From an uncultured Alphaproteobacteria bacterium (GTDB lineage: Bacteria; Pseudomonadota; Alphaproteobacteria; MPNO01; UBA2964): a stretch of 64,000 nt of DNA. The position numbers and the translations under genes were made by a program. The DNA lies in assembly GCA_943787225.1 (NCBI GenBank), contig CALSLP010000006.1, positions 209,208-273,207 on the forward strand, in the 5' to 3' direction. Below, one piece after another: positions 53,287 through 62,026 of the stretch (the stretch's first letter is position 1; each line of letters opens with the position of its first letter). Under the pieces are notes generated by a model. The model did not search any database and was not told where the DNA came from. It worked only from the letters and a program-made list of their open reading frames with translations.

Positions 53287-55350
53287 CTAGCGCCCGAAGA
53301 GTCCCTTAAGCTGATTAACGGCATCGGGAATTTTTACCGTAGGTTTATCCCCCCCCGATTTCCCAGGGACCAGATTCTTGAGAGAATCAAGCGCTTTAGA
53401 CGGGTCTTTCGCTAATCCGCCCAATGCACCCGCAAGATCCGGTTTATAGCTGATATTGCTCCACGGACCGGAGACAATAACCGGCACAGAGATGCCGGAA
53501 GCCGTCGAAGAACTCCCCTGTCCCTTCGTGGACGCGACAAGCTTCGGCGTAATCCGGTAATCGACTCGCTGTTTTGGCAGGTCTACTGTTCCCTTGCCAG
53601 ACAGCCGCAGCAAGGGCGACTTCAGAGAAAGGTCCGTATTACTAAGTACGCCCTGTCTGATGACATAAGTCCCGCCGAGCTCGGCGAAGTCAGTCTTTTG
53701 GGTTTTCTGCGCATTGGGATCAAGGAAGGCCGACGCCACATTCCGCAGCATTGCGGCAAGGTTGATGCCCCGAATAGCCCCATTCAGGAATTGTACCTGT
53801 CCTGACCCGTTCAATGCAGAAACCAGCTGCCGCTGAGAACCGCCTTGAGTGGTGACGGCGAGCTTGGCATTCGCAGTACCTTCGACGCGGTCAAAATCCA
53901 TCGCATCGACCATAAAGGGATGAGCCTTGAAATCGGCCAGGTCAAAGTTCAGCGCGACACGTGGCGTCCCACTGGAGCCATTTGCCGTTAGCTTGGCTTT
54001 ACCCTTGCCGCCATACAGCGCCATCTTGGTGAGGTCAGTTACCAACACACCGTTCTGCAGCGAGACATTGACGTTGGACTGACCAATTTTGATCTTGCGC
54101 ACCAAAATACCAGCAACCGTGAGATCAAGCTTGGCATTCACCGCCTTGAGACCGCTGAGATCGATCGGGTCATTGCTCCAGCCTGCCGCCGGTGCGGATT
54201 TCGCGCCAGACGGTGCAGGCTTGCCACCAGACTTACCAGCAGAAGACGCCCCGCCCGATTTCGGCGTGCCCTTGCTGCTCGGCTTGGCTTCGGGTGGCAA
54301 ATAAGGGTTGAGGTCGAGCATGCCGAGCTCGAGCTTGCCGGTCACGTTTGGAACCCGGCTGCCCCCATCATAGGTAAAATCACCGTTACCCTTAATCGCA
54401 TCGATGGCGAGGCTGGCCTTGCGGAAAGCATGTTTCTGACCATCTACATCGACCTGCCCGGTAATCTTGAGCGGACCGTAGGCTGTTCCCGGCGCTGTCA
54501 TCGGCGAGCCAACCCAGGCCGCGAGTTTGCGGATCGAGGGAACATCGAGATCAAGCGCACCGCCCGCCTTGATTTTCGTTGTCCGTGCGGCAGAGCCCTT
54601 AAAGGAGAACTTGACCGGCGCCGACGAGATCCTGGTTTCGATATTAGTATTTTTGCCGTTTAAGAATCCATTAGGATTGGACAGGCCCAGCAGGAGTTCA
54701 ATCTTTTCCTTGTTCCAGGTGACCGCACCCTCGGCCTTCATGGGATCATCCAGCGACGGCAGGGATATCTTCAGATTGATGTCATTGAGTTTATGCACCA
54801 CACCGGCCTTGGCATCAGAATAGGAAACCTGCCCACCGACGAGCCGCACGTCACCGAGCTTCAAGCCGCTGAGGCCGGGGCCCGCGCTCGAACCACTTCC
54901 CGCGCTCTGCTTTGCGCCGGCCGCCGCTTTTTTTGCCTGTTTGCCAGAAGCTGCAGAGACTGCAGGGCCAAACACCCAGTTCGGGACGCCTGCCTTATTG
55001 ACTTCAAGATTAATGACCGGCTTCTCCAGAACGAAGGCGTCGATTTCCACTTCACCGCTGATCAACGGAAACAGCGCCACCTGAATATTCAGCTTGTCGA
55101 CAGAGACCATGTTCTTGGCCTTGCCGCCGGGCGCGTTGGCAAAGGTCACCTTGCCCGCGACAAACTCAACCCGCGGCAGAATAGAAATTTTAAAATCACC
55201 ATCGATGCGGGCGTCACGCCCGGTCGCCGATTTCACCTGAGCGAGAAGCTCATTCTTGACGGTCTCGGTGGGGATAAGAAAAGGCGCGGCCACGACGGCA
55301 ACGATGAGAAGAACGACAATGGCACCAAGGCCAATCGCTATCTTTTTCAT
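53287..55350 (-). CDS. AsmA-family protein
   Basis: This 687-aa protein has one N-terminal membrane helix (IAIGLGAIVVLLIVAVVAAPFL). A large periplasmic beta-rich region follows with two segments of AsmA type (FVAGKVTFANAPGGKAK, and the C-terminal AsmA_2 part with LNGSGQVQFLNGAIRGINLA and LSGKGTVDLPKQRVDYRI). A Lys/Gly/Ser/Pro-rich linker lies around residue 355-390. AsmA proteins are tied to outer-membrane lipid assembly. It is alone on the minus strand with the DUF3108 gene behind it. Confidence 0.87.
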   Translation of the reverse strand: MKKIAIGLGAIVVLLIVAVVAAPFLIPTETVKNELLAQVKSATGRDARIDGDFKISILPRVEFVAGKVTFANAPGGKAKNMVSVDKLNIQVALFPLISGEVEIDAFVLEKPVINLEVNKAGVPNWVFGPAVSAASGKQAKKAAAGAKQSAGSGSSAGPGLSGLKLGDVRLVGGQVSYSDAKAGVVHKLNDINLKISLPSLDDPMKAEGAVTWNKEKIELLLGLSNPNGFLNGKNTNIETRISSAPVKFSFKGSAARTTKIKAGGALDLDVPSIRKLAAWVGSPMTAPGTAYGPLKITGQVDVDGQKHAFRKASLAIDAIKGNGDFTYDGGSRVPNVTGKLELGMLDLNPYLPPEAKPSSKGTPKSGGASSAGKSGGKPAPSGAKSAPAAGWSNDPIDLSGLKAVNAKLDLTVAGILVRKIKIGQSNVNVSLQNGVLVTDLTKMALYGGKGKAKLTANGSSGTPRVALNFDLADFKAHPFMVDAMDFDRVEGTANAKLAVTTQGGSQRQLVSALNGSGQVQFLNGAIRGINLAAMLRNVASAFLDPNAQKTQKTDFAELGGTYVIRQGVLSNTDLSLKSPLLRLSGKGTVDLPKQRVDYRITPKLVASTKGQGSSSTASGISVPVIVSGPWSNISYKPDLAGALGGLAKDPSKALDSLKNLVPGKSGGDKPTVKIPDAVNQLKGLFGR

Positions 55351-55475
55351 GGAATTATTCCTCTATGTACAACATGCCGCTGGACCATCCCCTATTCCCT
55401 GGACCAGAGAACCCCTTGATACTATGCGAGGGCCCCAAACGCCACAGCAATGGCAATCCGTCCCAATTTTACCAT

Positions 55476-56318
55476 TTAGCGGGCGACCGGCGGAAGAGCA
55501 GTAAGCTGCGTATCAGTACCGCCATAACTTTGCCGGGCCGCGACGAGATGCGCGATCAACCCGCCAAAACCGGTATCCATTTCGAGCCGCACCATAATGG
55601 GCAGCGCGCCGTCAAAGGCCCGGGCAATCCAGATCCGCGCGGAACCTTCCGAGACCCAGCGGGAGCGCGTCGTTTTGGTCCGGAACCCGGCGATCTTTTC
55701 GAGCTTCAACGTGCAGCGGAGGGCCGGCCCCGAATACGGCGAATAGGTGTTCTTGCGCAGCGATACCTTGGCCTCGTTTTCAAAAACCAGATTATAACGC
55801 CGGCGCCCGTCGAAAACCGGTTCCGATCGGGCGCAGCTATTCTTCACGCCGGACGCCATCAGATAAGACAGGATCGCCCCTGCGAGATCACGGGTCGCCA
55901 ACCGCTCTTCAGGCGGCACTGGTTTGCGGTCATCCAGTTTTGGGACGGGCAGCACTGTCGCCGTTGGAAATCCCTTATCAGGAAAGACCAGGCGGACACT
56001 CCGCTTCTTGCCACGCCAGACACTGTTATGACCGGCCTCGCGTGGTCGGATCATCCCTTGTTTAATTTGCCCCGCAGAGGATGCCCGCATCGTCCATTTG
56101 AACAACCAGTCGAGCAACCCGTCGCCTTTGAGATCGAGCTTGATGTCATAGCGGTCAGGACTCAGGGTCGTATTGAGATTGATATCAATCGTGCGGAACC
56201 CGCCAACATAGATAGCGTAATCAAGCTTGAGCACACGGCTTTTCTCCGCCGCCGCTGCTGAGGCCATCGTCCCTAAACAGATTATCAAACCAGCGAGGAT
56301 ATTGCGCATGTCCGCCAA
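55476..56318 (-). CDS. DUF3108-domain periplasmic protein
   Basis: This 280-aa protein has a signal peptide (about 1-23: LAGLIICLGTMASAAAAE). A beta-rich domain starts with VLKLDYAIYVGGFRTIDINL, the typical DUF3108 opening. SVRLVFPDKGFPTATVLPVP and MVRLEMDTGFGGLIAHLVA near the end also fit. The function of DUF3108 is unknown; it is often encoded near cell-envelope genes, as here with AsmA. Confidence 0.8.
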   Translation of the reverse strand: MADMRNILAGLIICLGTMASAAAAEKSRVLKLDYAIYVGGFRTIDINLNTTLSPDRYDIKLDLKGDGLLDWLFKWTMRASSAGQIKQGMIRPREAGHNSVWRGKKRSVRLVFPDKGFPTATVLPVPKLDDRKPVPPEERLATRDLAGAILSYLMASGVKNSCARSEPVFDGRRRYNLVFENEAKVSLRKNTYSPYSGPALRCTLKLEKIAGFRTKTTRSRWVSEGSARIWIARAFDGALPIMVRLEMDTGFGGLIAHLVAARQSYGGTDTQLTALPPVAR

Positions 56319-56531
56319 GGTCCCTGTGTCACATCAGTAGTCTGGGAAATAGGATAGCGCTCTTCACATTACAATCACAAACATCACCGGATGCATTCAC
56401 ATGCCCGGTCAGCACCTCACTATCCGTACAACCCTAGGCCCGCTTTTTCTACCATTCTCCTACAGCTTGACACCCGTTCGCGCCACGCCTTATATGCCGC
56501 CCTTCCTGTACAAAGACCAAGCACGGTTTCA

Positions 56532-56606
56532 GGGCGCGTAGCTCAGCGGGAGAGCATTCCGTTCACATCGGAAAGGTCGCTGGTTCAATCCCAGCCGCGC
56601 CCACCA
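56532..56606 (+). tRNA. tRNA-Val (anticodon CAC)
   Basis: The cloverleaf has acceptor GGGCGCG with CGCGCCC, D-stem GCTC/GAGC, anticodon stem TTCCG/CGGAA with loop TTCACAT (anticodon CAC, A37), and T-stem GCTGG/CCAGC with loop TTCAATC. The discriminator is A, and the CCA end is encoded. It is 75 nt long. Confidence 0.96.
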
Positions 56607-56996
56607 CCCTTCGCCCTGCGGGCTTCGGGTGGCAGGCCACCCGGAAACGACGCCATGGTTACCTTGGCAACATCAGCCCGGCTGACTTCGAGAAGCAGTC
56701 AACCGGATCTTTTTGAACTGTCCACTGAAACCGGGCAAAACCACAGCAGCAGACATCAGCCCGGCAAACAGTTATGACCGGGTGGATCACGTCCAAAGCA
56801 AGCATTCTCTCCGATGGACTCCGTTGGCTCGTCTCGCCTGTTGTCGATGGCGGCGGCCAACACTCTTGCGTTCCAGGCTTACGTGAGGCCCAGACGCCGT
56901 TCTTAAAAGCTTCATAAAAGCATCACACATATGTCGCAGACAGTTATTAGGGTACGGCGATGCCCTAATTGTAATAGTCAGGATCAATGATTTTTT
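56607..56996. other. Gene-free 390-bp gap after tRNA-Val
   Basis: No supportable coding sequence is seen. A short inverted sequence follows the tRNA (CCCTGCGGGC and repeats of GGGTGGCAGGCCACCC type, about 56612-56642), which could act as its terminator. The 33-bp dispersed repeat copy B (56713-56745) lies in the middle. The last 150 bp are less structured and may hold the promoter of the next gene. Confidence 0.5.
56713..56745. repeat. 33-bp dispersed intergenic repeat, copy B
   Basis: This matches 19799-19831 at 32 of 33 positions (G to A in the run before ACCACA). Both copies are intergenic and in the same orientation. Confidence 0.7.
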
Positions 56997-57524
56997 ATGA
57001 GTGAGACCCGCGATATGCCCCCCGCAACGCTTTCCATTCTGTTGTCATCCCTACATGACGTGCAGAATGCGATCCGCGCATACGATACCAAGGCGCAGGT
57101 CGTCAGCATCGGCTTTATCTTTTCATTGGGGCTTATAACGACAGTGGGCGCGCTCGACCCTGAAATTCCCCGTTTTACCTGGGCGCTGGTGATCTTCTCA
57201 TGGGTGCTGGGCGTCGTGCCTGTCATGATGTTCGGCTATGTCCTGTATCCCTCCCGCAGCATGGCACCAAAACTTGGCACCAATGTCGAGAACCTGCAAC
57301 GCAGCTATTACCTGCTCAATGAGAGCTACCCCGTTTTGGATGATTTTATTGCGGCGTTTGATCAAAGCGACTGGAAGATCGAGTTGGCCTATGAAATTCA
57401 GAAAAGCTCTCTGCTGCGGGACATGAAACGAAGACGGTTTGTATGGGCCCTCAGAATAGCAGGCCTGGCCTATGCACTCATGTTCCTCGTGCAGCTCCTC
57501 CGGTCAGTGGAATTAATTTCGTAA
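56997..57524 (+). CDS. Membrane protein resembling Pycsar effector (DUF5706/PycTM-like)
   Basis: This 175-aa protein starts with an amphipathic helix, LLSSLHDVQNAIRAYDTKAQ. Two membrane helices follow (about 35-52 and 62-83), then a cytosolic helical region (NLQRSYYLLNESYPVLDDFI...) and a final membrane helix (about 152-170). The D-T-K-A segment before the first helix and the TM-TM-helical-TM plan recall the DUF5706/PycTM effectors that respond to cyclic pyrimidine nucleotides. No nucleotide cyclase gene is next to it. No good ribosome-binding site is seen, and the family assignment is tentative. Confidence 0.45.
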   Translation: MSETRDMPPATLSILLSSLHDVQNAIRAYDTKAQVVSIGFIFSLGLITTVGALDPEIPRFTWALVIFSWVLGVVPVMMFGYVLYPSRSMAPKLGTNVENLQRSYYLLNESYPVLDDFIAAFDQSDWKIELAYEIQKSSLLRDMKRRRFVWALRIAGLAYALMFLVQLLRSVELIS

Positions 57525-57628
57525 ATACGTCACCTGAACGCCACAACGCCAACCCCTCTCTAAATGTGGCAAACCCTCCTGATTGCAGCTATTCTCCGAT
57601 GCCGCTTCCCGATACAGGAGAATTCCCC

Positions 57629-58453
57629 ATGCCAGCCAACACCAAAATTGAGGAACGCGCTGCGACCTTTCGGGCACTGCATGAAGCGGCAGAGATATTC
57701 CTGCTGCCCAATGCCTGGGATGTCACCAGCGCGCTGGTGCTGGAACAGGCCGGGTTCAGCGCCATCGCCACTACCAGCGCCGGGGTCGGGTATAGTTTCG
57801 GCTATCCGATCGGACAGAAAATGCCGCTCACTGATATGCTGGCGGTTCTCTCGCGCATAACGGAGCGCGTCGCCTGCCCCTTTTCCGCAGACATGGAAGC
57901 CGGCTATGGCGACACACCGGAAGAGGTCGCGGAAACAGTGCGCCTAACCTGGCAGACCGGCACCGTCGGCATCAATCTGGAAGACCGGACCTATGACAAA
58001 GACGCGCCACTCATCGAGACTCAACAAGCGGTCGAGCGCATCCGCGCCGCCCGGGAAGCCGCGCCGTTAATGGTTATCAATGCCCGCACCGATGGCTACT
58101 TCACCGGCGGCAGCGGCGTCGATGTCTTCGCCGACACCGTCGAACGGGCGAATTTATTTCGCGAGGCCGGGGCTGATTGCCTGTTTATCCCCGGTACCAA
58201 GGACCCCGAAATCATCCGGCAGCTGGTCGCTGAGATTGATGGGCCGCTCAACATTATGGGCGGCGCGGGATATCCCGATGTCACCGCTCTGGCCGCGCTT
58301 GGCGTCAAGCGGGTTACAGTCGGCGCCTCAATGGCCAGGGCCGCTTATGCGCAGCTGGTTCAGTTCGCGGATGAATTTAAATCGTCAGGGACGTATAAGT
58401 TTGCGGATGACGGCAAAAGCCACGCCGCAATGAATGCTGTTCTCAGTAATTAA
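57629..58453 (+). CDS. Isocitrate lyase/PEP mutase-family enzyme
   Basis: This 274-aa TIM-barrel protein is of the ICL/PEPM superfamily, which cleaves or forms C-C or C-P bonds in 2-oxo or malyl-type substrates. The N-terminal LLPNAWDVTSALVLEQAGF, FSADMEAGYGD (Mg ligands), INLEDRTYD and NARTDGYF (active site) are typical. The lyase-specific KKCGH loop is missing, so it is unlikely to be isocitrate lyase; a 2,3-dimethylmalate-lyase, oxaloacetase or carboxyPEP-mutase-like role is possible. AGGAG eight bases before the ATG fixes the start. Confidence 0.85.
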   Translation: MPANTKIEERAATFRALHEAAEIFLLPNAWDVTSALVLEQAGFSAIATTSAGVGYSFGYPIGQKMPLTDMLAVLSRITERVACPFSADMEAGYGDTPEEVAETVRLTWQTGTVGINLEDRTYDKDAPLIETQQAVERIRAAREAAPLMVINARTDGYFTGGSGVDVFADTVERANLFREAGADCLFIPGTKDPEIIRQLVAEIDGPLNIMGGAGYPDVTALAALGVKRVTVGASMARAAYAQLVQFADEFKSSGTYKFADDGKSHAAMNAVLSN

Positions 58454-58462
58454 GCGTTGTAA

Positions 58463-59161
58463 TCAGGCGTTTTGCTGCGCGCGGCGGCGCATCGCCACCA
58501 CACCCACAGCGCCAAGCAGCAACAGTGGCAGTCCGACCGGCGGCACCGGAATAGCGGCCGGGGCATCTGCCGGGGTCAGCGTACTGGCATTGAAGGTCAA
58601 ATCGGTGATGTATTCTTCGCCGAAATTGACGTTTACGAGCTCGTTGCTGCTCGGGTTAAGCACAGTATCACCGAAATTATTGGAATTTTGGATCCTGCCA
58701 GTCCCATCCGAGCGAAGCTCAACCAAGGCAGGGTGATACCTGCCTGTATCAACTTCCCGACCGTCAAAGATAAAATCGCCGACCAGGTCTGAGACCTGCA
58801 GGCCATCGGTCAGGTTCGCGCCGACCGCGACTGTAAAGGACAATGAACTTCCCTGAGCATCAAAATCAACACCGGTAATTGACCGCACGAGATTAAAGGC
58901 CGGAAATCCTGATGGCGTGGTACCAAGCAAGCCAAACACATTATAGTCCACGCTATTCACATCCGCTTTGCTGTAGGTTGTCCCCGCCGTGAGCGGTCCC
59001 GCAATATCGATGCTGAACGCAAAAGTCTGAACATTACTGAATACCGGGCTCTTAACAAAGTCGGCGGCTTCGAAGCTAATCACGAATGCCTGCGCTGACG
59101 ATAAATTCAGGCAAAGACAGCAGGTCGCCAAAGCGCGCAGAAGATGTTTTTTTACCGACAT
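58463..59161 (-). CDS. Secreted protein with VPxxP-CTERM-like sorting signal
   Basis: This is a 232-aa protein with a signal peptide (about 1-25: CLCLNLSSAQA). A beta-rich central region follows, and a C-terminal tripartite end AIPVPPVGLPLLLLGAVGVVAMRRRA: a VP-x-P motif, a hydrophobic helix and an Arg cluster. This is the plan of PEP-CTERM/VPLPA-CTERM substrates of exosortases. Such proteins are anchored or released on the cell surface in exopolysaccharide-producing bacteria. No exosortase gene is in the window. The function is unknown. Confidence 0.75.
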   Translation of the reverse strand: MSVKKHLLRALATCCLCLNLSSAQAFVISFEAADFVKSPVFSNVQTFAFSIDIAGPLTAGTTYSKADVNSVDYNVFGLLGTTPSGFPAFNLVRSITGVDFDAQGSSLSFTVAVGANLTDGLQVSDLVGDFIFDGREVDTGRYHPALVELRSDGTGRIQNSNNFGDTVLNPSSNELVNVNFGEEYITDLTFNASTLTPADAPAAIPVPPVGLPLLLLGAVGVVAMRRRAQQNA

Positions 59162-59270
59162 AGTGTTTTGCAGTTTTCTCTAGTTAAGGCGCGCCCGAAC
59201 CAACACGCGAACTCTCCCACACATAATGTCTTCAAGGACGCGGTGAGTCCATAGTTGGTTCTGGTGTGGA

Positions 59271-59307
59271 AACCCTTCGCCGACGCATCACTGCTCCGAC
59301 GAAGGGG
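59271..59307 (-). terminator. Possible terminator hairpin at the 5' side of the surface protein gene
   Basis: CCCTTCG (59273) pairs with CGAAGGG (59300) around a 20-base loop. On the minus strand it is followed by TTTCC. It lies between the ABC binding-protein gene and the CTERM gene, so it would end the former's transcript. The T-run is short, so confidence is low. Confidence 0.4.
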
Positions 59308-59332
59308 TAATATTCCGGTCTTTAATCGCGGC

Positions 59333-60241
59333 TCATTCAAACGCGCGATTATCGACGATGTCTTCGAAATTGGCGTTGGCCATCGTCATGTCCCAGCCAA
59401 CCGTCCAGTTATACGTATCGTCCCAGCGCTCCCTCGTATAAGGCTGCGGTGGTGCATGCAACAGACGCTGATGGCGGAAGTCTGAAGCTTCCAGCCGCCC
59501 GCCGGTTTCATTTACAAAGTAATGGATATAGGGCGTCGGATCCTTGGCCAGCACTTCACAGGCACGGGCTTGCGCCCGGAACATGGCCGCGAGGGTCGGT
59601 CCGTCCAGATCATCGCCCGCTGCTTCAGCCCGGGTCGAATGCGATTCCATCAGGATACGAAGGCCTTCTTTCTCGGCAACGCTGATCCAGGGTTCCATCA
59701 GACTGACCGCGGCGACTGTGCCCATCTTGAGGGCTTCAATCCGTTGCGGCATTGAGCCAGCATTGGTGACCTGAACATGTTCTTTCGCGAGAAACCCTTC
59801 AATCATCTTCAAGGTGACAAAATGCGAGCCGTTATTCGGGGTGACAGCAATCTGTTTATCCTTGAGCATTTCAGGCTCATAGATATCCGAGTCTCCGCGA
59901 ACGACGATCGCAAACTTGGACATCGACGCGCCCAATGAGACGATTTTGCGCGAGCGTAATCCGCCTGCCTTCGCCTCGACTGCGCGTTTGACGATACCCC
60001 ATTCACACATGCGGAACTGGTCGATACCGCCATCATTATAAACTGAGTCGAGAGGACGATCGAACACCGAGTCAAACTGAACCTCATGCGAGGTCGTGAC
60101 CTGCGCCATACCCGGCGTCGTCACATATTCGATGTTCAAGCCTTCGTCTTTGAAAAAACCTTCGTCGCGAGCCACGAGTACTGGTAGATCGTGAACCGCA
60201 TTCATAACCGCCAATTTGACGGGTGTAGCATTCGTCATCAT
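59333..60241 (-). CDS. NMT1/SsuA-like substrate-binding-fold protein without signal peptide
   Basis: This 302-aa protein resembles the NMT1/THI5-SsuA family of ABC-transporter binding proteins (LPVLVARDEGFFKDEGLNIEYV at the N-terminus; AVSLMEPWISVAEKEGL; YYxxNWTVGW at the end). Unlike transporter receptors it begins directly with the first strand (MMTNATPVKLAVMNAVHD) and lacks a signal peptide or lipobox, so it is predicted to be cytoplasmic. No permease or ATPase gene is adjacent. The yeast THI5 Cys-rich motif is absent. It may be an enzyme or sensor using this fold, or the real start may be further upstream. Confidence 0.75.
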   Translation of the reverse strand: MMTNATPVKLAVMNAVHDLPVLVARDEGFFKDEGLNIEYVTTPGMAQVTTSHEVQFDSVFDRPLDSVYNDGGIDQFRMCEWGIVKRAVEAKAGGLRSRKIVSLGASMSKFAIVVRGDSDIYEPEMLKDKQIAVTPNNGSHFVTLKMIEGFLAKEHVQVTNAGSMPQRIEALKMGTVAAVSLMEPWISVAEKEGLRILMESHSTRAEAAGDDLDGPTLAAMFRAQARACEVLAKDPTPYIHYFVNETGGRLEASDFRHQRLLHAPPQPYTRERWDDTYNWTVGWDMTMANANFEDIVDNRAFE

Positions 60242-60465
60242 CTATTCCCCTGTTAATCGTTAAAACGTCGTCGGCTTTTTATTGAGATAAACTTCGACTG
60301 ACCTGTATCGCGCAACCTTGATCAGTCGGGAGAAGCGTCGGCGGAGAGACGCCGCCTGTCAATGAGAAACACCACCCGCGTCATGCACTCGTCATTCCGA
60401 AGCTGGTGGCCTAGACTGCGCGGGAAGACTCCCCCACCCCCACCACAGTTCAGGTCTTTTTCAGC

Positions 60466-61332
60466 ATGGTTCTTTTCAAATCGGATGCAACGAAAGGCAT
60501 CTGCATCATGATCCTGGCCGCCGGTGTGCTGTCGATGAACGATGCGGCGACAAAATATCTCGCCGAATCTTATCCCATGGGTCAGGTTCTCGGCCTGCGC
60601 CAGTTCGCGGCATTACTGATGATCCTGGCCTATGTCTGGTGGTCGGACTCGTGGGACGATATACGGATCGTGAACCGCAGCGGACAGGCCTGGCGGGCCG
60701 TGGTGCATGTCGGCAGTGCGGTGCTGATCATCTGGGCCTTGACCCTGCTGCCCATCGCCACGGTGACGGCAATAGTATTTTCCTCACCGATCGTCGTTCT
60801 ATTCTTTTCGATGCGGTTTCTGGGCGAAGGCGTATCCTGGCAACGGTGGGTCGCCGTGATCGTCGGCTTCGCCGGGGTCCTCATCATCATCCGACCGGGC
60901 GGTGTCAGTTTCGAGTGGGCCTTGATGGTCGCTGTCGCCGCAGCCTTCGTGAGTGGATTCCGCGACCTGATCACCCGCCGCCTGTCGCGAACCGACACAT
61001 CTATCTCGATGTTGTTTTGGGCCTCGGTATTGCTTGTTGTTCTCTCGCTGCTGACGATCCCGCTCGGCTGGGAGCCGGTTACATTGATCGGCGCCTTCTG
61101 GTTCGTCATCAACGGGCTGCTCAATGCCGGAGCGCATTTTTTGATGATCGAAGCCCTCCGGCTCGGCGATGCCGCGCTGGTCTCACCGTTTCGTTATACA
61201 GCGATCCTGTGGGCGATCATCACCGGGTTTATCGTCTGGCATCAGCTGCCGGATACCTTCACCCTCATCGGCGCCGCGCTACTGGTGATCAGTGGGGTTG
61301 TGATTTCCCGTCACAACCCGAAAAAAACGTGA
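60466..61332 (+). CDS. EamA/DMT-superfamily membrane transporter
   Basis: This 288-aa protein has ten predicted membrane helices in two EamA repeats. The sequence ICIMILAAGVLSMNDAATKYLAESYP starts the first and FRYTAILWAIITGFIVWHQLP marks the second. The substrate is unknown. It converges with the GST gene, whose stop lies directly after its own. Confidence 0.84.
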   Translation: MVLFKSDATKGICIMILAAGVLSMNDAATKYLAESYPMGQVLGLRQFAALLMILAYVWWSDSWDDIRIVNRSGQAWRAVVHVGSAVLIIWALTLLPIATVTAIVFSSPIVVLFFSMRFLGEGVSWQRWVAVIVGFAGVLIIIRPGGVSFEWALMVAVAAAFVSGFRDLITRRLSRTDTSISMLFWASVLLVVLSLLTIPLGWEPVTLIGAFWFVINGLLNAGAHFLMIEALRLGDAALVSPFRYTAILWAIITGFIVWHQLPDTFTLIGAALLVISGVVISRHNPKKT

Positions 61333-61932
61333 TCAGACCGGTGTACTCAGAATGAAAGATTGACGTTTCAGAATCTCGACGTACCACGAAGCAAGCGCCG
61401 GATATGTTTCGCGCCAGCCGGGAACAACATCGCGGTATTCCAGATAACCGAGCGCACAAGCCACGGAGATTTCACCCATCAAGGGTGGATCGTTGAAATC
61501 ACCAGCCTGCTTGTCCAGCACCGCCATGGCGTTGGCAGCCTTGCCCGCCTGACGAGCAACGACCGCATCCGTTCGTTTGTCATCGGGTTTCTGACTTTCC
61601 TGCGACGCGGCAATTACCGCTTCGCCAAGACCATCGCCCAGGGCTTCCAGTGTCAGGACGGCCCAGCGTTGCTCGCCATACACCGGTATCAGTTTGGGGC
61701 CCTCATTCAGGGAATCGACATAGGCGCAGATCACCGGAGAGTCGAGCAGCACCTGACCGGAATCAAGAACCGCCACCGGCACCTTGCCGAGCGGGTTGAA
61801 TTGCGGAACGATTTCGGCCCGTTCTTCACGCGTCAGCGTTTGCCATTCGATCTCATCCCCGAGGCCCGCCTCATGCGCCGCGACCCGTATTTTTCGGGCA
61901 TAGGGGGAATTCCCCGTAATATAACATTTCAT
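61333..61932 (-). CDS. Glutathione S-transferase family protein
   Basis: This 199-aa GST has a thioredoxin-fold N-domain (MKCYITGNSPYARKIRVAAHEAGL, with the Ser-Pro-Tyr start typical of beta/zeta-type GSTs). The NPLGKVPVAVL cis-Pro segment and the DSPVICAYVDSL GSH-binding Ser are present, and an all-helical C-domain follows. It is in keeping with other glutathione enzymes in the window. Confidence 0.87.
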   Translation of the reverse strand: MKCYITGNSPYARKIRVAAHEAGLGDEIEWQTLTREERAEIVPQFNPLGKVPVAVLDSGQVLLDSPVICAYVDSLNEGPKLIPVYGEQRWAVLTLEALGDGLGEAVIAASQESQKPDDKRTDAVVARQAGKAANAMAVLDKQAGDFNDPPLMGEISVACALGYLEYRDVVPGWRETYPALASWYVEILKRQSFILSTPV

Positions 61933-62026
61933 CTGACTCTCCCTTGAATTTCAGGTGGCTTTTGCCAACCTTGTTTGTCGGAACTATCGCAGAGTTTAGT
62001 GGCGCGAACAACGCAACAAGAAACCG

